In this document: positions 31,255 through 40,132 of the stretch, piece by piece | Numbering within the stretch: the stretch's first letter is position 1 | Layout: the number at the start of each line of letters is the position of its first letter | Assembly (NCBI RefSeq): GCF_002019595.1 | Contig: NZ_KV917369.1 | Location: 4,728,624 to 4,792,623, forward strand | DNA: 64,000 bases | Reading direction: 5' to 3' | Source of the DNA: Priestia abyssalis | GTDB lineage: Bacteria > Bacillota > Bacilli > Bacillales > Bacillaceae_H | Made by a program: the position numbers and the translations under genes | Notes under the pieces: generated by a model | Told to the model about the DNA's origin: nothing | Database searches by the model: none | What the model saw: only the letters and a program-made list of their open reading frames with translations

Positions 31255-32397
31255 TTATTTGACTAGTCGTTTGACAATTCGGGCCGTTTCATGTGCCGCC
31301 TTTTCGACTTGCTCCATTGTCGTTCCAAGACCGAAGCTAAAACGAATCGATGAAATCAACCGATCTGAATCTTTCCCGAACATCGCTACTAACACATGGG
31401 ATGGATCAATCGAACCTGCTGTACAAGCAGAACCGCTCGAGACAGCGATTCCCGCTAAATCAAGATTCACAAGCATTGATTCCACATTTGTTCCTGGAAA
31501 AGCAATGTTTAAAACATGCGGAAGAGAGGAATCAAGCGTTCCATTAACTGAAAACTCAATCCCTTCTTCTTGAAAAACGCTAATCATCTTTTCTTTATAT
31601 TGTGTGTATTGAGCTGCTTTTTCAGCCAGGGTTTGTTGTGAAATCACTACCGCTTCTTCAAAGCCTGCAATACTGGCTACATTCTCTGTACCTGCTCTTC
31701 TTTTTCTCTCCTGTTCTCCTCCAAACAATAGAGGAGACAGCGGAACATGCGAAGCCGCATACAAAAAACCGATTCCTTTTGGTCCATTGATTTTATGAGA
31801 AGATACAGACAAAAGGTCGATTCCCAGTTGTTTTACATCTATAGAAAGAAGTCCGTATGCTTGCACAGCATCTGTATGAAAAAACGCCTGATGGCCCTTT
31901 ACTACTTCACCTATTTCAACGATTGGCTGAATCGTTCCTACTTCATTATTTCCATACATGATGGAGACAAGAATCGTATCATCTGTTAACGCTTCTTGCA
32001 ACTGTTTTGCACTGATCCGTCCCGCTTCATCCACCGGCAAATATGTCACTTGAAACCCTTGCTTTTCTAATGCCTGGCACGTATGGAGAACGGCATGATG
32101 TTCAATTTGGGCCGTAATAATATGATTTCCTTTATCCCGATTCGCAAGAGCCACTCCGGTCAAAGCCATATTATCCGCTTCCGTGCCGCCGCTTGTAAAG
32201 ATAATTTCATTAGGCTTTGCTCCGATGCTTGAAGCCATCGTTTGACGAGCTTCATCGATATAATGCCTGCTTTCTCGCCCATAAAAATGAATGCTCGAAG
32301 GGTTTCCGAACACATTCTTCATCACTGTTGTTATTTTATCGATCACGGCTGGATGCATCGGAGATGTTGCCGCATGATCTAAATAAATTCGTTCCAA
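31255..32397 (-). CDS. yrvO: Cysteine desulfurase (IscS/NifS family, YrvO)
   Basis: A 380-residue class V PLP enzyme that moves sulfur from cysteine to acceptors. The start region YLDHAATSPMHP is typical; the PLP lysine is in SVSSHKINGPKG, and the persulfide-forming Cys is in VSSGSACTAGSID. In B. subtilis YrvO supplies MnmA. It starts at TTG 32397 behind GGAG. It lies between cymR and mnmA, with repeat B3 now inserted before it. Confidence 0.95.
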   Translation of the reverse strand: MERIYLDHAATSPMHPAVIDKITTVMKNVFGNPSSIHFYGRESRHYIDEARQTMASSIGAKPNEIIFTSGGTEADNMALTGVALANRDKGNHIITAQIEHHAVLHTCQALEKQGFQVTYLPVDEAGRISAKQLQEALTDDTILVSIMYGNNEVGTIQPIVEIGEVVKGHQAFFHTDAVQAYGLLSIDVKQLGIDLLSVSSHKINGPKGIGFLYAASHVPLSPLLFGGEQERKRRAGTENVASIAGFEEAVVISQQTLAEKAAQYTQYKEKMISVFQEEGIEFSVNGTLDSSLPHVLNIAFPGTNVESMLVNLDLAGIAVSSGSACTAGSIDPSHVLVAMFGKDSDRLISSIRFSFGLGTTMEQVEKAAHETARIVKRLVK

Positions 32398-32417
32398 TCT
32401 TAACACTCCTTCCATAA

Positions 32418-32579
32418 GAAAAGCGCAAGCGCCTTGGTCAAAGAAGACCGACTAAGGTCGGCATGACCCACATCCTGTTGGCCCAAGGAAATAGAAAAAG
32501 ACCCGGAAGGCGCTCTTTGCCTTACGAGGGCTTTTGTCTTTTCCCTTGCTAAGCTAGGCGCTGGAGCTAGACACCCGTC
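32418..32579. repeat. Family B repeat, copy B3 (inverted)
   Basis: Inverted relative to B1, B2 and B5: AAAAGCGCAAGCGCCTTGGTC at the left and CTAGGCGCTGGAGCTAGACA at the right, with CCGACTAAGGTCGGCATGACC and CCAAGGAAATAG inside. It separates cymR from yrvO. Confidence 0.8.
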
Positions 32580-32614
32580 ATCGAAAAAGTTATACTTTCT
32601 CACCTTTAAACAGA

Positions 32615-32641
32615 GCATTCCCGTATGCTGCGGGAATGGTT
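32615..32641. terminator. Hairpin after cymR
   Basis: Stem CATTCCCG / CGGGAATG with a 7-base loop, immediately after the cymR stop. Its T tract is better on the plus strand, so as a cymR terminator it would be weak. Confidence 0.5.
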
Positions 32642-33058
32642 TTATATATAAAACATATAAGAGGCTGCGTCTCCATCGCTGTGATTCGCTAAATCCTCCA
32701 GCGTCGTACTGTCCAACACTTCCCTGACCGCATCTCGAATCCGAATCCACAACTCTCGTTTAGCCGGCTCTTCTTCTTCTAAACCTTCTACTGGACTGAT
32801 AGGCCCTTCTAATACGGAAATAATATCACCTGCCGTGATAAGTGCAGGCTCCTTGGCCAAAATATAACCGCCATAAGCCCCTCTTATACTTTTTACCAAT
32901 CCTGCGTTCCGTAAAGGTGAAATGAGCTGCTCCAAATAATGCTCAGATAGATCATGGGTTTGAGCAATTGTCTTCAAAGAGATAGGCCCTTCCCCAAACT
33001 TTTTTGCTAATTCAATCATAATTGTTAATCCGTAACGCCCTTTTGTTGAAATCTTCAT
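32642..33058 (-). CDS. cymR: Cysteine metabolism repressor CymR (Rrf2 family)
   Basis: A 138-residue DNA-binding protein with the Rrf2 winged helix: MKISTKGRYGLTIMIELAKK, the recognition region SEHYLEQLISPLRNAGLVKS and RGAYGGYILAKEP. It lacks the three Fe-S cysteines of IscR, as CymR does. In B. subtilis it works in complex with CysK and represses cysteine supply genes including yrrT-mccAB. The start is ATG 33058 behind GGTGACGGGT. Confidence 0.93.
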   Translation of the reverse strand: MKISTKGRYGLTIMIELAKKFGEGPISLKTIAQTHDLSEHYLEQLISPLRNAGLVKSIRGAYGGYILAKEPALITAGDIISVLEGPISPVEGLEEEEPAKRELWIRIRDAVREVLDSTTLEDLANHSDGDAASYMFYI

Positions 33059-33205
33059 ACCCGTCACCCTTTCATGTCCGTTTTCATTTCTCTATATTAA
33101 GTCCTTCTATTATATCAAGTATTCCTATCGTTATTATACAAAAAGTTAAGACCATGACATTATAGCATACTATTCATATGAGATGCATTTCTACCGGCAG
33201 TTGCC

Positions 33206-33211
33206 TATAAT
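33206..33211 (+). promoter_or_regulatory. Possible -10 of the rarA leader
   Basis: TATAAT at 33206-33211 in an AT-rich stretch, preceded by TTGCC. A matching -35 at the right distance is poor. Transcription from here would give rarA a 5' leader of roughly 230 bases. Confidence 0.35.
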
Positions 33212-33275
33212 ATATACATTCTACTTAATCACTCGACACTTCTTCATTCCATCAAAGGACAGTCACAATCAGTCA

Positions 33276-33403
33276 TTGAGGCAACTTGAATCTGCCCTCA
33301 AAGGTTTTACCTATGCGGATGGCGCCAACCCCGCAAGGGGGGTGACAGCCGCTTAGGTCTAGAAAATTTGACATGGCCGTTTTTTGGCCATGTCGAATTT
33401 TCC
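33276..33403 (+). ncRNA. Unassigned structured RNA element in the rarA leader
   Basis: Three consecutive stems. The first is TTGAGGCA / TG-C-CCTCAA (33276-33301). The second is a nine-pair stem ACCTA-T-GCGG / CCGC-T-TAGGT (33309-33318 with 33349-33358) enclosing CCCC-GCAA-GGGG and the unpaired segments ATGGCGCCAA and GGTGACAG. The third is GACATGGCC / GGCCATGTC flanked by AAAATT/AATTTT (33363-33401). A competing AGGT-TTT-ACCT hairpin overlaps the second stem. The build resembles a riboswitch or protein-binding leader; I match it to no known class. Confidence 0.55.
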
Positions 33404-33449
33404 AAATCGATTTATATAGATTTCATGTATATCAATAGGAGAGATCAAT

Positions 33450-34721
33450 ATGAGCAAAAAACCACTTGCCTTCCGCATGCGTCCAAATCGGCTCGAAGAT
33501 GTCATTGGACAGCAGCACCTTGTGGGAGAGGGAAAAATCATTCATCGGATGGTAAAAGCCAATCATGTTAGCTCCATGATTTTATATGGTCCGCCCGGTA
33601 CAGGGAAGACAACGATTGCTACAGCGATAGCGAAAAGCACCCATACTGCGTTTCGGCAATTAAATGCTGTCGTGAACAACAAGAAAGATATGGAAATTGT
33701 TGCCCAAGAAGCAAAAATGTCCGGAAAAGTGATTTTATTGCTTGATGAAGTCCATCGTCTTGATAAAGCAAAACAAGACTTTCTTCTTCCTTACCTTGAA
33801 AACGGAATGATTACGCTGATTGGGGCTACAACAAGCAATCCATACCACGCAATTAATCCAGCGATTCGCAGCCGATGTCAAATTTTCGAACTAAAGCCTC
33901 TCACACCTAAAGAAATAAAGATTGCCCTTTTGCGTTCTTTAGAAGATGAACAGAACGGTCTAGGGCATGAGCACGTGGAAATGACCGAAGAAGGTCTTGA
34001 GCATTTTGCCACAGCTTGCAATGGTGATGTCCGCTCGGCTCTTGGTGCTCTTGAGTTGGCCGTATTATCAACCGATCCCGGTAAAGAAGGCAAAATCATC
34101 GTTGACTTGGCTATTGCCGAAGAATGTTTACAAAAAAAATACCTGACACATGATAAAAACGGCGATGCCCACTATGACGTCCTATCTGCCTTCCAAAAAT
34201 CCATTCGCGGGAGTGATGTGAACGCTGCGTTACACTACTTAGGGAGACTCATCGAAGCAGGAGACTTAATTAGCATTAACAGACGACTCATTGTCATCGC
34301 CTATGAAGACATCGGACTTGCTAACCCTCAGGCTGCTCCAAGGACACTTGCGGCCATTGAGTCAGCTGAAAGGCTTGGTTTTCCAGAAGCCCGCATTCCT
34401 CTTGCCAATGCCGTCATTGAGCTCTGCCTATCGCCGAAGTCGAATTCAGCTTACAAAGCCCTTGATGCTGCCCTTTCCGAGATCCGCAAAGGACAGACAG
34501 GAGAAATACCAGCCCATTTAAAGGATGCTCACTACAAAGGGGCAGAGAAGCTCGGGCGCGGCGTTAATTATCTGTATCCGCACGATTATGAAAGCGGATG
34601 GGTGAAGCAGCAATATTTACCGAACCGCATTAAAAATCATAAATATTACGAACCGAAAAAGACAGGAAAATTTGAACAGGCTCTTGCCCAAATCTACGAA
34701 AAAATCAATCAGCATAAGTAA
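33450..34721 (+). CDS. rarA: Replication-associated recombination protein RarA (MgsA)
   Basis: A 423-residue AAA+ ATPase of the clamp-loader type, active at stalled replication forks. Walker A is GPPGTGKTT (about 45-53), Walker B is LLLDEVHR, sensor 1 region is LIGATTSNP, and the C-terminal tetramerisation domain includes KRLIVIAYEDIG-type RRLIVIAYEDIGLANP and YLPHDYESGWV-type LYPHDYESGWVKQQYLP. ATG follows AGGAGAGATCAAT. In B. subtilis (yrvN) it also lies next to cymR. Confidence 0.95.
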   Translation: MSKKPLAFRMRPNRLEDVIGQQHLVGEGKIIHRMVKANHVSSMILYGPPGTGKTTIATAIAKSTHTAFRQLNAVVNNKKDMEIVAQEAKMSGKVILLLDEVHRLDKAKQDFLLPYLENGMITLIGATTSNPYHAINPAIRSRCQIFELKPLTPKEIKIALLRSLEDEQNGLGHEHVEMTEEGLEHFATACNGDVRSALGALELAVLSTDPGKEGKIIVDLAIAEECLQKKYLTHDKNGDAHYDVLSAFQKSIRGSDVNAALHYLGRLIEAGDLISINRRLIVIAYEDIGLANPQAAPRTLAAIESAERLGFPEARIPLANAVIELCLSPKSNSAYKALDAALSEIRKGQTGEIPAHLKDAHYKGAEKLGRGVNYLYPHDYESGWVKQQYLPNRIKNHKYYEPKKTGKFEQALAQIYEKINQHK

Positions 34722-34758
34722 TGGAGCATGGACCGTTTCGTCCATACTCCATTACTTA
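34722..34758 (+). terminator. Hairpin after rarA
   Basis: Stem AATGGAG-C-ATGGAC / GTCCAT-A-CTCCATT directly after the stop, followed by ACTTAT. Weak T tract, so termination may be partial. Confidence 0.55.
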
Positions 34759-34849
34759 TACCTATGATAAAAAATAAAAAGACGACAAATGTAAAAGTTG
34801 AACATATATTTACATATAAGAAATCTAGCAAATTCAAAAAAGAGAAAAC

Positions 34850-34879
34850 GTATAATCATGGATTGAATGGGCAAGTCTA
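34850..34879 (+). promoter_or_regulatory. Sigma-F-like promoter of rsfA
   Basis: GTATA (34850-34854), 15 bases, GGCAAGTCTA (34870-34879) fits the forespore sigma-F pattern GYATA-N15-GGNNANANTR closely. It lies about 37 bases before rsfA, a gene under sigma-F control in B. subtilis. Confidence 0.65.
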
Positions 34880-34915
34880 TTATACAAGAAACTATCAATG
34901 ACGGGAGTTGATCTT

Positions 34916-35569
34916 GTGAAGATTAGACAGGATGCCTGGTCCCATGATGACGATTTATTATTGGCTGAAACGGTGCTTCGCTATATTCGTGAGGGCGGTA
35001 CACAGCTGGCGGCTTTTGATGAAGTAGGCGACAAATTAAACAGGACTTCCGCAGCATGCGGTTTTCGATGGAATGCAGAAGTCCGAAAAAAATATAATGA
35101 AGCGGTCGCTCTAGCAAAAAAACAGCGCAAAGAAAGAAAACGAGCACTGGAACATTCACAGAAAGCTGCAAAAAAAGCAGTCTTCCCTTCGATGCTTGAG
35201 GACAACTCTAAAGAATATTTCATTGAAGAGCATGCAACCGAATTGATGGCTCCGCTTCAAAATATAGGACTAAATGAAGTAATTCAGTTTTTATGTCAAA
35301 TTCGTTCTAATCAATCGGAGTCTCACGTTTTAGCTAAACAAAATGAATTACTTCGACAAGAAAACGAACAGCTGTCTATTCAAAACAAGCAGCTGGAAGC
35401 AAAACTTGAACAATTACAACAACAACAAGCTACTATTCAAGAAGACTATCAAACACTTTTGCAGATTATGCAACGGGCCACACAATTAGTATCGTTAGAA
35501 GAAACCGAATTTTCTTCTCCTGCCTTCCTGCCCGGAAGAGAAGTACATACTCAAATGTTTTCGACCTGA
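34916..35569 (+). CDS. rsfA: RsfA family prespore transcription regulator
   Basis: A 217-residue protein with an N-terminal Myb/SANT-like DNA-binding domain (RQDAWSHDDDLLLAETVL ... DKLNRTSAACGFRWNAEVRK), a basic linker (KKQRKERKRALEHSQK) and a C-terminal coiled coil rich in Gln/Glu (about 140-190). RsfA tunes sigma-F genes in the prespore. The start is GTG 34916 behind GGGAG; an ATG at 34898 has no ribosome site. In B. subtilis rsfA is elsewhere, so its place between rarA and tcdA is a local difference. Paralogues such as YlbO share the fold. Confidence 0.87.
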   Translation: MKIRQDAWSHDDDLLLAETVLRYIREGGTQLAAFDEVGDKLNRTSAACGFRWNAEVRKKYNEAVALAKKQRKERKRALEHSQKAAKKAVFPSMLEDNSKEYFIEEHATELMAPLQNIGLNEVIQFLCQIRSNQSESHVLAKQNELLRQENEQLSIQNKQLEAKLEQLQQQQATIQEDYQTLLQIMQRATQLVSLEETEFSSPAFLPGREVHTQMFST

Positions 35570-35762
35570 GAAAAGCGGAGGCGACTGTTCAATCTTAAGA
35601 GACATTGGCAGCCTAAGAACGCTCACGTCCTGTGAACACGGCTGGAACCCTTGCCATCCATAGATGTTCCCACAGAAAATTTGAGCTTCTGAGAAAGAGT
35701 CGCTTTTTGACTCCGCAGGAAGAAGCGAAATTGCCGTAGGGCTGGCTCATGCAGTTGGACAA
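35568..35762. repeat. Family B repeat, copy B4 (inverted)
   Basis: GAGAAAAGCGGAGGCGACTG at the left, CACGTCCTGTGAACACGG and AAGAGTCGCTTTTTGACTCC in the middle, CAGTTGGACAAC at the right. It starts within the rsfA stop codon. Confidence 0.75.
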
Positions 35763-35764
35763 CA

Positions 35765-35802
35765 AAAAAGCTTTTCAGCCATTAGGCTGAAAAGCTTTTT
35801 AA
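35765..35802. terminator. Terminator rsfA/tcdA
   Basis: AAAAAGCTTTTCAGCC-ATTA-GGCTGAAAAGCTTTTT, a perfect 16-bp stem with A/T runs, between the convergent genes; it overlaps the tcdA stop. Confidence 0.92.
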
Positions 35803-36569
35803 CGTCCGTCTTGCCCTACACGATGAATCGGAATATCCTTTAGCAACTCTGTAATGACATATCCACCCATGATTAATCCCGCTACTGACGGTACAAAAGC
35901 ATTCGAGGACGGCGGCATTTTCGCTTTGCGAATTTCTGCTTGGTCGTTCCCGACTACTTTACGCACCTCTTCACGAATAATGATTGGACTTTCGTCCGAA
36001 AACACAACCGGAATCCCCTTACGAATTCCTTCTTTGCGCAAACGCGTACGGACAACTTTGGCTATTGGATCTGTATGAGTCTTCGAAATATCGGCAACGC
36101 GAAAACGGGTAGGATCCATTTTATTTGCCGCTCCCATACTTGAAATGATTGGGATATCACGTTTCAAGCATTCTTTCATCAAATGGATTTTATATGAAAT
36201 CGTATCAGAAGCATCCACCACAAAATCCGGATTGTAGCTGAAAAACTGTTCATATGTCTCTTCTGTATAAAACATTTTTAAGGCAATGACTTCACATTCC
36301 GGATTAATATCTGCGACACGTTCTTTCATTAACTCCACTTTTTGACGGCCTACTGTAGACAATAAAGCGTGGATTTGGCGATTTACATTCGTAATGTCGA
36401 CATCATCTTTGTCAACTAATACAAGGCGTCCTACACCAGACCGTGCCAATGCCTCTACTGAAAATGAGCCTACTCCTCCAATTCCAAGAACAGCCACTGT
36501 ACTTCCTTTTAACTTCTCAAGTCCTTCTTTTCCAATTGCAAGCTCATTACGCGAAAACTGATGCAACAT
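35799..36569 (-). CDS. tcdA: tRNA threonylcarbamoyladenosine dehydratase TcdA
   Basis: A 256-residue E1-like enzyme (B. subtilis YrvM) that cyclises t6A37 to ct6A in ANN-decoding tRNAs using ATP. The nucleotide motif is VLGIGGVGSFSVEALARSGVG, followed by LVDKDDVDITNVNRQ, DASDTISYKIHLMKEC, and a membrane-like tail segment AGLIMGGYVITELL. The start is ATG 36569, ten bases after GGAG; the GTG nine bases upstream lies too close to the site. Confidence 0.93.
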   Translation of the reverse strand: MLHQFSRNELAIGKEGLEKLKGSTVAVLGIGGVGSFSVEALARSGVGRLVLVDKDDVDITNVNRQIHALLSTVGRQKVELMKERVADINPECEVIALKMFYTEETYEQFFSYNPDFVVDASDTISYKIHLMKECLKRDIPIISSMGAANKMDPTRFRVADISKTHTDPIAKVVRTRLRKEGIRKGIPVVFSDESPIIIREEVRKVVGNDQAEIRKAKMPPSSNAFVPSVAGLIMGGYVITELLKDIPIHRVGQDGR

Positions 36570-36732
36570 TTGCTTCACACTCCGTTCATTTTTATACTTC
36601 CGTGGTATTTAGAGTTTGACGATATCATGGTTTTTATCCCGCTCTAACGGGCAATACCCACTGCTGGAATTCTCCTTTATTTAACTCCACTAACTCTATT
36701 GGTTTTCAATGTTTTGGAAACTGCATATGAAA

Positions 36733-36764
36733 ACCCTATGCAGTTTCACTGCATAGGGTTGAAT
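36733..36764 (-). terminator. Terminator of 6S RNA
   Basis: Stem AACCCTATGCAGT / ACTGCATAGGGTT with loop GAA and a TTTTC tail on the minus strand, just after the 6S RNA 3' end. Confidence 0.85.
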
Positions 36765-36770
36765 ATACGG

Positions 36771-36963
36771 ATAAAGGAAAGTCCCAATCGTGCCGTCTTC
36801 AGATGCCTTCGTTTTGAACCCGCTCACAGCAGGTGGGTGCTCTGTTTCAATTATTGTAAGTCCTTTAGCCAAAGGCATTTACGCTAACCGAAAACTCCGA
36901 GCTCCCTTATAACTTATTGTTCGGTCAAAACAATAGGTTATAAGACGAACACATCAGGACTTC
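36771..36963 (-). ncRNA. bsrA: 6S RNA (BsrA type)
   Basis: About 193 bases. The 5' end AAGTCCTGATGTG equals the start of B. subtilis 6S-1, and it pairs with GGGACTT near the 3' end. Internal segments GACCGAACAATAAG, GCCTTTGGC, AATTGAAACAGAGCACCCACCTGC and GAGCGGGTTCAAAACG are typical. The location between aspS and tcdA matches bsrA. It should mimic an open promoter and sequester sigma-A RNA polymerase in stationary phase. End points are estimates. Confidence 0.92.
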
Positions 36964-37026
36964 TTGCTTCTTGAGATTATCCTATCATAGAACAAATTTG
37001 TTTTCAAGCTATGCAAAAAGGATATT

Positions 37027-38802
37027 TTACTCACTCTTTTTAGCACGCGTTTCTAAATGAAGCTCGGCTAATTGCGCTGAATTAACTTCTCCAGGTGCTT
37101 CTGTCAGTAGACAGCTCGCACTTGCTGTTTTAGGGAATGCAATCGTATCACGCAAGTTCGTGCGTCCTGCCAACAGCATGACAAGACGGTCAAGTCCTAA
37201 GGCAATACCGCCGTGCGGAGGCGTTCCGTACTCAAAAGCTTCCAATAAGAAGCCGAATTGTTCATAAGCCTGCTCAAGCGTAAACCCGAGTACCTGGAAC
37301 ATTTTTTCTTGAATGTCACGCTCGTAAATACGAAGCGAACCGCCGCCAAGCTCATAGCCGTTTAAGACTAAGTCGTAAGCTTGAGCACGCACCTTTCCTG
37401 GGTCCGTCTCTAAATATTGAAGGTCTTCACGCACCGGCATTGTAAATGGATGATGTGCTGCATAATAACGTCCTTCTTCCTCAGCGTATTCCAAAAGCGG
37501 CCAATCTGTTACCCATAAGAAGTTGAATTTCGTTTCATCAATTAAACCTAACTCTTTTCCAAGCTTCAAACGAAGTCCGCCTAACGCATCTGCCACTACA
37601 CTTTTCTTATCAGCAACAAATAATAATAAATCGCCGACAGACGCTTCTAATGCATCTGTGAACTGCTTTTGCTCATCTTCATTAAAGAACTTGGCGATAG
37701 GACCTTTTAGGCCGTCCTCTTCTACTTTTAACCATGCCAGCCCTTTTGCTCCGTAAATCGCTGCATATTCTTGCAAACCGTCAATATCTTTGCGGGAATA
37801 GTTCGCGGCAGCCCCCTTTACATTAATGGCTTTTACTTGTCCGCCATTTTGAACCGCTCCGCTGAACACTTTAAAACCGCACTCTTTTACAAACTCAGAA
37901 AGATCGACTAATTCCATCCCAAAGCGAGTATCCGGTTTATCGGAACCATAGCGGCTCATGGCCTCATCATAAGCCATGCGCGGGAATGGCGCCGTAACAT
38001 CGATACCTTTTACATCTTTCATCACTTTTACCATCATGTTCTCTGTCAACTCGATGATTTCATCTTGTGTCAAGAAAGATGTTTCAATATCGACTTGCGT
38101 AAATTCCGGCTGGCGGTCTGCACGTAAATCTTCGTCACGGAAACAGCGTGCAATTTGATAATAGCGTTCAAAGCCAGAAACCATTAATAATTGTTTAAAG
38201 ATTTGCGGTGATTGTGGAAGTGCATAAAACTTCCCTGGATGCACACGGCTCGGCACTAAATAATCACGGGCACCTTCTGGCGTACTCTTTGTTAAAATAG
38301 GCGTTTCCACATCTAAAAAGTCATGGTCATCCAAGTAGTTGCGGATCGTTTTCGTCACATCACTGCGCATTTTCATCGTCTCGAACATAACCGGACGGCG
38401 CAAATCTAAATAACGATATTTCAAACGGACATCTTCCGCTACGTCCGTTTTATCTTCAATCATAAACGGAGGTGTTTTTGCTTTATTTAAAATAGTGACT
38501 GCTTCTGCTTGCACTTCAATTTTGCCTGTCTTTAAATTGGCATTGATAGTACCTTCTTCACGTGCCACAACTTTCCCTTCAATGTGAAGGACGAATTCAT
38601 TGCGTACACTTTCCGCTATCTTTAATGCTTCGGCTGATACTTCCGGATTAAAAACAACTTGTACCACACCCGTACGATCGCGAAAATCAATGAAAATAAG
38701 TCCGCCTAAATCACGGCGTTTTTGAACCCACCCTTTTAGTTTCACGGATTCGCCTATTGCTTTTTCTGTTACTTCCCCGCAGTAATAAGATCTGCCTCTC
38801 AT
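37027..38802 (-). CDS. aspS: Aspartate--tRNA ligase
   Basis: A 591-residue bacterial-type class II synthetase: N-terminal OB-fold (VKLKGWVQKRRDLGGLIFIDFRDR), motif 2 region FRDEDLRADRQPEFTQVDIE, a GAD insertion domain (about 290-410) and motif 3 GIALGLDRLVMLLAG. Length is normal for the bacterial enzyme. It begins 16 bases after hisS and shares its T-box-controlled transcript. Confidence 0.97.
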   Translation of the reverse strand: MRGRSYYCGEVTEKAIGESVKLKGWVQKRRDLGGLIFIDFRDRTGVVQVVFNPEVSAEALKIAESVRNEFVLHIEGKVVAREEGTINANLKTGKIEVQAEAVTILNKAKTPPFMIEDKTDVAEDVRLKYRYLDLRRPVMFETMKMRSDVTKTIRNYLDDHDFLDVETPILTKSTPEGARDYLVPSRVHPGKFYALPQSPQIFKQLLMVSGFERYYQIARCFRDEDLRADRQPEFTQVDIETSFLTQDEIIELTENMMVKVMKDVKGIDVTAPFPRMAYDEAMSRYGSDKPDTRFGMELVDLSEFVKECGFKVFSGAVQNGGQVKAINVKGAAANYSRKDIDGLQEYAAIYGAKGLAWLKVEEDGLKGPIAKFFNEDEQKQFTDALEASVGDLLLFVADKKSVVADALGGLRLKLGKELGLIDETKFNFLWVTDWPLLEYAEEEGRYYAAHHPFTMPVREDLQYLETDPGKVRAQAYDLVLNGYELGGGSLRIYERDIQEKMFQVLGFTLEQAYEQFGFLLEAFEYGTPPHGGIALGLDRLVMLLAGRTNLRDTIAFPKTASASCLLTEAPGEVNSAQLAELHLETRAKKSE

Positions 38803-38818
38803 GATGGATATCCCCCTT

Positions 38819-40087
38819 TTAACGTGCTTCTTTTAAATGTGTAACAAGTGCTGGAATGGCTACTTCCTGCTGTTCGCCGGTTGACATGTTCTTTACATTT
38901 ACAACCTGCTTATTCAATTCCTCATCACCTAGAACAATAACGAATTGGGCTTGTAATCGGTCAGCAGCTTTAAATTGAGCTTTTATCTTTTTGTCTTGAT
39001 AATCCTTTTCTGTCACGAAGCCGCCCATGCGCAACTCATTGACAATGGACACAGAATAATCTTTTGCTGCATCACCCATCGCTACCACGTAGCAATCAAT
39101 GTTTTCCTGGATGGGCAATGTAACGTTTTCTGCTGCAAGCGCCGCAAGCAAACGCTCGATACTTAAAGCAAAGCCGATTCCAGGCGTCTCCGGCCCTCCG
39201 ACATCTTGAACAAGCCCGTTATATCGTCCGCCGCCGCAAAGCGTCGTAATGGAACCAAAACCTTCTGCATCGCTCATGATTTCAAATGCTGTATGATTAT
39301 AGTAGTCAAGGCCGCGTACGAGATTTGGATCTACCACAAACTCAATATGTAAGCTCGTCAAATATTGCTGTACCTTCTCGAAATACGCTTTTGAATACTC
39401 ATTCAAATAATCGAAAATGGAAGGCGCCGTTTTTATTAATTCATGATCACGGTCTTTTTTGCAATCAAGGATGCGAAGCGGATTTTTTTCCAGACGGCTT
39501 TGGCAGTCAGAACAAAACTCCCCGATTCTCGGTGAAAAATGATCGATTAATGCTTGGCGGTGTGCCTGGCGGCTTTCCGCATCTCCTAAGCTGTTAATGA
39601 CAAGGCGCAGCTTTTTTAACCCTAATGATTGATAAAATTGCATAGCCAGAGCCATTACTTCCGCATCAATTGCCGGATCGCTGCTTCCCAGCGCTTCTAC
39701 GCCAAATTGGACAAACTGGCGGAATCGTCCTGCTTGGGGACGTTCGTAGCGGAACATTGGGCCGATGTAAAACAGTTTCGTTGGCTGATTAGGGCTTCCA
39801 AACATTTTCTGTTCCACAAAAGAACGCACGACTGCAGCTGTTCCCTCCGGACGAAGAGTAATGCTGCGTCCGCCCCGATCTTCAAATGTGTACATTTCTT
39901 TTTGAACAATATCAGTCGTATCTCCTACACTGCGCTGAAACAATTCAGTATGTTCAAACATCGGCGTACGGATTTCTTTATAATTAAACATACGGCAAAT
40001 GGTTCTCGCCTGCTGTTCTACATATTGCCATAGTTCCACAGTACCTGGAAGAATATCTTGTGTACCTCTTGGAATTTGAATTGACAT
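38819..40087 (-). CDS. hisS: Histidine--tRNA ligase
   Basis: A 422-residue class II synthetase. Motif 1 region RTPMFEHTELFQRSVG, motif 2 FYIGPMFRYERPQAGRFRQF, HisA motif LVRGLDYYNHTAFE, and motif 3 GIGFALSIERLL are present, with a C-terminal anticodon-binding domain. The leader carries a T-box with a histidine specifier. First gene of the hisS-aspS operon. Confidence 0.97.
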   Translation of the reverse strand: MSIQIPRGTQDILPGTVELWQYVEQQARTICRMFNYKEIRTPMFEHTELFQRSVGDTTDIVQKEMYTFEDRGGRSITLRPEGTAAVVRSFVEQKMFGSPNQPTKLFYIGPMFRYERPQAGRFRQFVQFGVEALGSSDPAIDAEVMALAMQFYQSLGLKKLRLVINSLGDAESRQAHRQALIDHFSPRIGEFCSDCQSRLEKNPLRILDCKKDRDHELIKTAPSIFDYLNEYSKAYFEKVQQYLTSLHIEFVVDPNLVRGLDYYNHTAFEIMSDAEGFGSITTLCGGGRYNGLVQDVGGPETPGIGFALSIERLLAALAAENVTLPIQENIDCYVVAMGDAAKDYSVSIVNELRMGGFVTEKDYQDKKIKAQFKAADRLQAQFVIVLGDEELNKQVVNVKNMSTGEQQEVAIPALVTHLKEAR

Positions 40088-40132
40088 AAACGTTGTGTGC
40101 CTCCTATTTCTTTTTTATAAAAAAAACAAAAA

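Noticed and set aside
32400..32750. 116-residue minus-strand frame over the cymR-yrvO gap
   Set aside because: It runs through repeat B3 and out of frame into cymR; composition is that of the repeat.
36696..36887. Protein frames on both strands over 6S RNA
   Set aside because: The sequence is explained by the structured RNA; the frames have no ribosome sites.
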